Below, one piece after another: positions 58,918 through 64,000 of a stretch of 64,000 nt of DNA. The notes beneath the pieces were generated by a model. The model did not search any database. It worked only from the letters and a program-made list of their open reading frames with translations, and was not told the origin of the DNA. Origin of the DNA: Methylobacterium sp. Leaf125 (GTDB lineage Bacteria > Pseudomonadota > Alphaproteobacteria > Rhizobiales > Beijerinckiaceae); the NCBI RefSeq assembly GCF_001423085.1, contig NZ_LMNU01000047.1, positions 62,797 through 126,796 on the forward strand, written 5' to 3'. Each line of letters begins with the position of its first letter. The first letter of the stretch is position 1. A program made the position numbers and the translations under genes.

Positions 58918-60285
58918 ATGTCCATGTTCTTCCGCAAACGCCCAGATCCGGCGCAGACGCCGGTGCTCTCCGACGAGCCGGCCCTGCCCAACCGTCTCTC
59001 GCCTCGCAGCCCGAGCGAGGCGATCAAGCCCACGGCTGCGCCCCCGCCGCCCGACCGTCCGGTCCGTGAGCGCGGCGGCCTGCTGGCCCGCATCTCCGGC
59101 CTGCTCACCGCCTCCGTGGTGCTGGCCATCGCCGTGATGATCGGCGTGACCCTGTTCGAGCGCCAGACCAAGGAGGCGGGTCCGCTGCCCGCCGACAAGG
59201 TCGTGGTCATCCCGCCCCGCAGCGGCACCACCGAGATCGCCGAGGCGCTCTCCCGCGAGGGCGTCATCACCCACACCGCCCTGTTCGAATGGGCCGCCCG
59301 CTTCTCGGGCAAGGCCCTGAAGGCCGGCGAGTACACCTTCAAGGCCCATGCCAGCATCGGCGAGGCCATCGACACCCTGGCCTCCGGCCGGCAGGTGCAG
59401 CACGCCATCACCTTCCCGGAAGGCTTGACCTCCGAGCAGATCGTGATGCGCCTCAACGACAACGACGTTCTCACCGGCGACATCAACGAAATCCCGCCCG
59501 AGGGCTCGCTGCTGCCCGACACCTACAAGTTCGAGCGCGGCGCCACGCGCCAGCAGATCGTCAACCTGATGCGCGCCAAGCAGCGCGAGGTCCTGAACCA
59601 GATCTGGCTGCGGCGCTCGGCCGAGATCCCGGTGAAGACGCCGGCCGAGATGGTGACGCTGGCCTCCATCGTCGAGAAGGAGACCGGCCGGGCCGACGAG
59701 CGGCCCCGGGTCGCCGGGGTGTTCGTCAACCGCCTCAACAAGCGCATGAAGCTGCAATCGGACCCGACCATCGTGTACGGGCTGGTGGGCGGGCGCGGCA
59801 CCCTCGGGCGCGGCATCCAGCGCGCCGAGATCGAACGCGCGACGCCCTACAACACCTACGTGATCGAGGGCCTGCCCCCGGGCCCCATCGCCAATCCGGG
59901 CCGCGCCGCCCTGGAGGCGGTGGCCAACCCCTCGCGCACCAAGGACCTGTTCTTCGTGGCCGACGGCACCGGCGGCCACGCCTTCGCCGAGACCCTCGAG
60001 GGCCATTCCCGCAACGTCGCCCGCTGGCGCCAGGTCGAGCGCGCCCGCCAGACCCCGACGCCGGACGCGGTGGTCGACAAGGCCGACCCGCCGGGCGCCT
60101 CCGCCGTCCCCGGCACCGCCTCGGCCTACGCCCCCGACGGCACCAACATGGCCGCCAGCCCCGACGGCCCCGGCGGCCGCGTGAAGGCCTTCGACGCCTC
60201 GGAGGGCACCCGCCTCGACCCCCTGCGCAACAAGACCTTCGACCTGAACTCGCCCAAGACCGTGCCGGTGCTGAAGCAGCCGTAG
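58918..60285 (+). CDS. mltG: endolytic transglycosylase MltG
   Basis: A 455-residue inner-membrane enzyme that cuts nascent peptidoglycan. It has a cytoplasmic basic N-terminus, one transmembrane helix (LLARISGLLTASVVLAIAVMIGVTLF, about residues 59-84) and the YceG domain with the catalytic Glu in TLASIVEKETGRADERPRVAGVFVNRL, then LQSDPTIVYG and YNTYVIEGLPPGPIANPGRAALEAV. The Pro/Asp-rich C-terminal 90 residues are extra. A second ATG at 58924 is also possible. In related genomes it directly follows fabF; here the RT cassette lies between. Confidence 0.96.
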   Translation: MSMFFRKRPDPAQTPVLSDEPALPNRLSPRSPSEAIKPTAAPPPPDRPVRERGGLLARISGLLTASVVLAIAVMIGVTLFERQTKEAGPLPADKVVVIPPRSGTTEIAEALSREGVITHTALFEWAARFSGKALKAGEYTFKAHASIGEAIDTLASGRQVQHAITFPEGLTSEQIVMRLNDNDVLTGDINEIPPEGSLLPDTYKFERGATRQQIVNLMRAKQREVLNQIWLRRSAEIPVKTPAEMVTLASIVEKETGRADERPRVAGVFVNRLNKRMKLQSDPTIVYGLVGGRGTLGRGIQRAEIERATPYNTYVIEGLPPGPIANPGRAALEAVANPSRTKDLFFVADGTGGHAFAETLEGHSRNVARWRQVERARQTPTPDAVVDKADPPGASAVPGTASAYAPDGTNMAASPDGPGGRVKAFDASEGTRLDPLRNKTFDLNSPKTVPVLKQP

Positions 60286-60320
60286 GGGAGGGAGGCGTCG
60301 AACCGAACGCGAAGTCAGCC

Positions 60321-61199
60321 ATGATCCTCTCCAGCATGACGGGCTTTGCCCGCGCCGCCGGCACCACCGGGCCGGTCCAGTGGGCCTGGGAGGTCCGCAG
60401 CGTCAACGGGCGCGGGCTCGACGTGCGCCTGCGGGTGCCGAACGGCTACGACGCCGTCGGGGAGGTCGCCCGCAGCGCCCTGCAGAAGAGCCTGGCGCGG
60501 GGCCAGTGCCAGCTCTCCCTCAACCTCACCCGGCCGGAGGCCGCGCCCCGCGTCCGGATCAACGAGGCGCTGCTCGGCCAGCTCGCCGCCGCCATCGCGC
60601 GGGTGCCCCGGCCCGAGGGGCTGGCGCCCGCCACCCTCGACGGGCTCCTGGGCATCCGCGGCGTCATCGAATCCGACGAGGAGCCGGGGGCCGAAGCGGA
60701 GGCCCTGGCGCACGACCTCGCCGCGGGCGTGGTCCGCCTCGTCGCCGACCTCGTGGAGGCGCGCCGCGCCGAGGGCCGGGCCCTGCGCGGGGTCATCGAG
60801 GCCCAGCTCGCCGAGATGGCCCGGCTCACCGCCACCGCCGAGGCCTGCCCGGCCCGCAAGCCCGAGGCGGTGAAGGCGCGCCTCGCCGCCGCCGTCGCGA
60901 CGCTGCTGGAAGCCGGACACCTCGATCCCGACCGCCTGCACCAGGAGGCGGTGCTGCTCGCCGCCAAGGCCGACGTGCGCGAAGAGCTCGACCGGCTCCA
61001 GGCCCACTTCGCCAGCGCGGCCGAGCTCCTGGCCGCCGGCGGCGCCATCGGGCGCAAGCTCGACTTCCTGGCCCAGGAGCTCGGGCGCGAGGCCAATACC
61101 CTGTGTGCCAAGGCGAATGACATCGCGCTGTCGCGGATCGGACTCGACTTGAAGGCCGTGGTGGAGCAATTCCGGGAGCAGGTTCAGAACGTCGAGTAG
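60321..61199 (+). CDS. YicC family endoribonuclease-like protein
   Basis: A 292-residue protein with the YicC pattern: ILSSMTGFARAAG at the start, WEVRSVNGRGLDVRLRVP, and the DUF1732 C-terminal domain with GAIGRKLDFLAQELGREANTLCAKANDIALSRIGLDLKAVVEQFREQVQNVE. YicC was recently described as an endoribonuclease. It lies 35 bases after mltG and 12 bases before gmk, so these form one operon. Confidence 0.95.
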   Translation: MILSSMTGFARAAGTTGPVQWAWEVRSVNGRGLDVRLRVPNGYDAVGEVARSALQKSLARGQCQLSLNLTRPEAAPRVRINEALLGQLAAAIARVPRPEGLAPATLDGLLGIRGVIESDEEPGAEAEALAHDLAAGVVRLVADLVEARRAEGRALRGVIEAQLAEMARLTATAEACPARKPEAVKARLAAAVATLLEAGHLDPDRLHQEAVLLAAKADVREELDRLQAHFASAAELLAAGGAIGRKLDFLAQELGREANTLCAKANDIALSRIGLDLKAVVEQFREQVQNVE

Positions 61200-61211
61200 G
61201 TTTTTTCAGCG

Positions 61212-61874
61212 ATGCGGGACGCTTTGACGATGGAGGCCGGGGTGATCGCGCGGCGCGGGTTCATCCTCATCCTGTCCTCGCCCTCCGGCGCGGGAAAGAC
61301 GACCCTGACCCGGGCCGTGGCCGCCGACCCGAAATGGGGCCTCGACCTCTCGATCTCGGTGACGACCCGGCAGCGCCGCCCCTCCGAGATCGACGGCAAG
61401 CACTACCAGTTCATCGACCGCGAGGCCTTCGACGCCCTGCGCAGCGCCGACAACCTGCTCGAATGGGCCGAGGTCCACGGCAATTTCTACGGCACCCCGC
61501 GGCGCCCGGTGGAGAAGGTGCTGGGCGCCGGCCGGGACATGATCTTCGACATCGACTACCAGGGCACCCGACAGGTGCGGGCCAAACTCGCCGACGACGT
61601 GGTCACGGTGTTCATCCTGCCGCCGTCGCTGGCCGAGCTCCGCCACCGCCTGGAGCGCCGGGCCGAGGATTCCCCCGACACCATCGAGAAGCGCCTCGCC
61701 AACGCCCGGCTGGAGATCCAGCGCTGGAGCGAATACGACTACGTCATCGTCAACGACGACCTCGACGACGCCTTCCGCTCCCTGGAGGGCATCCTCATCG
61801 CCGAGCGGCTGAAGCGCGCCCGCCGCACCGGCCTGACCACCTTCGTCGAGGGCTTGCTGGCTGAGCCCGACTGA
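61212..61874 (+). CDS. gmk: guanylate kinase
   Basis: Phosphorylates GMP to GDP. 220 residues: the P-loop LSSPSGAGKTTL (about residues 21-32), SVTTRQRRPSEIDGKHYQFID (GMP binding), EWAEVHGNFYGTPRRPVEKVL, DIDYQGTRQVR and RLANARLEIQRWSEYDYVIVNDDLDDA. An ATG at 61230 is an alternative start. It is twelve bases downstream of the YicC gene. Confidence 0.97.
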   Translation: MRDALTMEAGVIARRGFILILSSPSGAGKTTLTRAVAADPKWGLDLSISVTTRQRRPSEIDGKHYQFIDREAFDALRSADNLLEWAEVHGNFYGTPRRPVEKVLGAGRDMIFDIDYQGTRQVRAKLADDVVTVFILPPSLAELRHRLERRAEDSPDTIEKRLANARLEIQRWSEYDYVIVNDDLDDAFRSLEGILIAERLKRARRTGLTTFVEGLLAEPD

Positions 61875-61974
61875 CGCGCGGGTTGCCGCAGACAGGAACG
61901 TTCGTCGCGCGACGGGGGTTGGCCCGCGATTCCGGTGGTCGGGGTCGAGAGGCGCGAACCCGAGAGCCGTCGCG

Positions 61975-63372
61975 ATGCGCGAGAGATCCTGTGACATCGC
62001 CGTGATTGGCGCCGGCACCGCCGGCCTCGCCGCCTTCCACGCCGCCCGGGACGGCGGCGCCGACGCCGTCCTGATCGAGGCCGGGCCCGGCGGCACCACC
62101 TGCGCCCGCGTCGGCTGCATGCCCTCCAAGCTGCTGATCACCGCCGCCAACGCCGCCCACGCGGCGCGTCACGCCGGAGTCTTCGGCATCGACGCCGGCC
62201 CGGTGCGGGTGGACGGCCGGCGGGTGATGGACCGCGTCCGGCGCGAGCGCGACCGCTTCGTGGCCGGCGTCCGCGCGGGCGTCGACGCGTTGCCCGCCGA
62301 GGCCCGCATCGCCGGCCGCGCCCGCTTCACCGGCCCCGACACCCTGGCGGTCGACGACCACACCACCCTGCGCGTCCGCGCCGCGATCGTCGCCACCGGC
62401 TCGAGCCCGGCCATTCCCGAGCCCCTGCGCGATCTCGGCGACCGGCTGCTCACCAGCGACACGGTGTTCGAGATCGCCGACCTGCCGGCCTCCCTGGCGG
62501 TGCTCGGCGGCGGCGCCGTCGGCCTCGAACTGGCCCAGGCCATGGCCCGCCTCGGCGTGGCCGTCACCCTGTTCGACCCCGGCACGCACCTCGCCTCCCT
62601 GCGCGACGACGGCCTCGCCGTGACCGCCCGCCGGCTCTTCGGGACCGAGATGACCCTCCACCTCGGCAGCCGGGTCACCGAGGGCGAGCGCGACGGGGAG
62701 GGCGTGCGCCTGACCTGGACCGACGCGAGCGGGACGCCCGCGACCGGCACCTTCGCGCGGGTCCTCGCGGCGGCCGGGCGTCCGCCCAATGTCCGGCATC
62801 TCGGCCTGGAGGCCGCCGGCCTCGCCCTCGACGAACACGGCCTGCCGGGGTTCGACGCCCGCAGCCTGCTCTGCCACGACGGCCCGGTCTTCATCGCGGG
62901 GGACGCCAATGCCGACCGCCCGGTGCTGCACGAGGCCGCCCGCCAGGGCCGGATCGCCGGCGCCAACGCCGTCCGCCTGATCGCCTCCGGCCGCATGGCA
63001 GTCGAAGCGCCCCGGCGCTGGACCAACCTCACGATGGTGTTCACCGAGCCGCAGGCGGCGAGCGTCGGGGCGCCCCACGATCCCGCGGACGCGTCCCGCG
63101 TCGTCGGCACCGTCGATTTCGGCGACCAGGGCCGGGCGCGGATCATGGCCGAGAATGCCGGCGGCCTGCGCCTGCACGCCGATCGCAGCGGCACCCTCAA
63201 GGGGGCCGAGATGTTCGGACCGGCCTGCGAGCACCTCGCGCAGTTCCTCGCCCTCGCCATCGCGGACGGGCTGACCGCCGGCGCACTCCTCGACCGGCCG
63301 TTCTACCACCCGACGGTGGAGGAGGGGCTGAAGACCGCCCTGGAGGCGATCGTGGCGGCGCTCGACCCATGA
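61975..63372 (+). CDS. FAD-dependent disulfide reductase (dihydrolipoyl dehydrogenase-like)
   Basis: A 465-residue flavoprotein of the pyridine nucleotide-disulfide oxidoreductase family. CDIAVIGAGTAGLAAFHAARDGG is the FAD loop, GGTTCARVGCMPSKLL the redox-active C-x4-C pair, LAVLGGGAVGLELAQAMARLG the NAD(P) loop, VFIAGDANADRPVLHEAARQG the second FAD contact, and FYHPTVEEGLKTAL the C-terminal dimer motif with the catalytic HP. It is close to dihydrolipoyl dehydrogenases but is not next to 2-oxoacid dehydrogenase genes, so another disulfide substrate is possible. Confidence 0.9.
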   Translation: MRERSCDIAVIGAGTAGLAAFHAARDGGADAVLIEAGPGGTTCARVGCMPSKLLITAANAAHAARHAGVFGIDAGPVRVDGRRVMDRVRRERDRFVAGVRAGVDALPAEARIAGRARFTGPDTLAVDDHTTLRVRAAIVATGSSPAIPEPLRDLGDRLLTSDTVFEIADLPASLAVLGGGAVGLELAQAMARLGVAVTLFDPGTHLASLRDDGLAVTARRLFGTEMTLHLGSRVTEGERDGEGVRLTWTDASGTPATGTFARVLAAAGRPPNVRHLGLEAAGLALDEHGLPGFDARSLLCHDGPVFIAGDANADRPVLHEAARQGRIAGANAVRLIASGRMAVEAPRRWTNLTMVFTEPQAASVGAPHDPADASRVVGTVDFGDQGRARIMAENAGGLRLHADRSGTLKGAEMFGPACEHLAQFLALAIADGLTAGALLDRPFYHPTVEEGLKTALEAIVAALDP

Positions 63373-63402
63373 GCCGGGACCGCGCGCGAGGCCTTGCGTC
63401 CG

Positions 63403-64000
63403 TCAGACCGGCGTCATCGCGGCCGCGGCGGCCACCCGGCCGCGATGGCTCGTCACCGTATTGCCCACCGAGGCCACCACGATGCAGGCGATGGCCAGCC
63501 ACTCCGTGGGGGTGAGCTGCTCGCCGAGGATCGCGAGGCCGGCGAGGGAGCCCACGGCCGGCTCGAGACTGAGCAGGACGCCGAAGCTCTGCTTCGACAA
63601 CCGCTTCAGGGCGACCATCTCCAGCGTGTAGGGCAGGGCGCTCGACAGGGCCGCCACCGCGAGGCCGAACCCGAGCATCGCCGGCTGCAGCAGCAGGGTC
63701 CCCGCCTTCGCGATGCCGAACGGCAGCACGACCAGGGCCGCCACCGACATGCCGAGGGCCACCGCCCGTCCGCCGTGGAGATGGCCGACGCGCTGGCCGA
63801 AGACGATGTAGAGCGCCCAGCACAGGGCCGCGCCGAGGGCGCAGGCGACACCGACGGGATCGAGGCCGGTGGAGAGGTCGCCGACGGGCAGCAGCAGCGA
63901 CAGGCCGAGGATGGCGCAGCCGATCCAGGCGAAATCGATTCCCCGGCGCGAGACCGCGAGGGCGAGGGCCAGCGGCCCGGAGAATTCGATCGCGATGGCG
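63403..64000 (-). CDS. EamA/DMT family exporter (5' end cut by window edge)
   Basis: The minus-strand frame stays open to the window edge, giving the C-terminal 198 residues of a ten-helix drug/metabolite transporter. Seen: IDFAWIGCAILGLSLLLPVG, GVACALGAALCWALYIVFGQRVG (start of the second EamA repeat), MSVAALVVLPFGIAKAG, LAVAALSSALPYTLEMVALKRLSKQSFGVLLSLEPAVGSLAGLAILGEQLTPTEWLAIACIVVASVGNTV. The ALPYTLEMVALKRL and LEPAVGSLAGLAILGE blocks fit the RhtA-type threonine/homoserine exporters. It converges with the disulfide reductase gene. Confidence 0.88.
   Translation of the reverse strand, partial: AIAIEFSGPLALALAVSRRGIDFAWIGCAILGLSLLLPVGDLSTGLDPVGVACALGAALCWALYIVFGQRVGHLHGGRAVALGMSVAALVVLPFGIAKAGTLLLQPAMLGFGLAVAALSSALPYTLEMVALKRLSKQSFGVLLSLEPAVGSLAGLAILGEQLTPTEWLAIACIVVASVGNTVTSHRGRVAAAAAMTPV

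Overview
The window is GC-rich chromosomal DNA from a methylotrophic alphaproteobacterium, almost certainly a Methylobacterium or Methylorubrum species. The main evidence is an intact serine-cycle cluster in the order sga-hprA-mtdA-fch-mtkA-mtkB-ppc-mclA at 29.6-39.9 kb, whose proteins closely resemble what I remember of the M. extorquens set. Supporting evidence is a single RelA/SpoT homologue, GTTC-N7-GTTC LexA boxes of the alphaproteobacterial type, and a leader resembling the speF RNA upstream of ornithine decarboxylase.

Layout. 0-5 kb: a truncated DUF1206 membrane protein and a polyamine block (homospermidine synthase, a GNAT acetyltransferase, ornithine decarboxylase with a long structured leader that holds an Arg-rich 39-codon upstream ORF). 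5.4-8 kb: periplasmic glucan biosynthesis protein, a GNAT, and a small exported protein. 8-22 kb: glyQ/glyS, S49 peptidase, His-rich repeat protein, tRNA-type methyltransferase with a DUF2007 partner, polyprenyl synthase, a GGDEF-EAL protein, ispE, a TPR protein and ETF-quinone oxidoreductase. 22-29 kb: uracil-DNA glycosylase, zinc metallopeptidase, moaB, an SOS-controlled radical SAM protein, rnhB, a glycosyltransferase and a metallophosphoesterase. 29-40.6 kb: the serine cycle, followed by a GlcG/HbpS-like gene. 40.6-48 kb: outer-membrane barrel protein, small proteins (one with a LexA box), a formate/nitrite-type transporter, a molybdopterin-binding protein, lytic transglycosylase, dapA and smpB. 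48-52.3 kb: NYN-domain protein, rsh and rpoZ. 52.4-62 kb: Tat-exported carbonic anhydrase, then fabD-fabG-acpP-fabF, mltG, yicC and gmk. 62-64 kb: a flavoprotein disulfide reductase and a truncated EamA transporter.

The most unusual region is about 57.03-58.72 kb. An AT-rich cassette on the minus strand interrupts the normally tight acpP-fabF-mltG-yicC-gmk row. It encodes a retron-type reverse transcriptase (NAVFH, LKLD, WVDD and ITG motifs), an overlapping XRE-type helix-turn-helix protein, and a 42-residue cationic, hydrophobic peptide with a good ribosome binding site. Upstream lies a 176-nt stretch rich in hairpins, bounded by complementary ATACTG/CAGTAT sequences. It has the layout of a retron msr-msd RNA. 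I propose a retron-like, probably defensive, four-part system whose candidate effector is the tiny peptide.

How the genes work together: Sga, HprA, MtkAB, Ppc and Mcl turn glyoxylate and C1 units into malyl-CoA and then acetyl-CoA, while MtdA and Fch supply the C1-tetrahydrofolate. A terminator-like hairpin and an inverted repeat between fch and mtkA suggest that the cluster is regulated in two blocks. Ornithine decarboxylase plus homospermidine synthase make sym-homospermidine. The fab block makes fatty acids.
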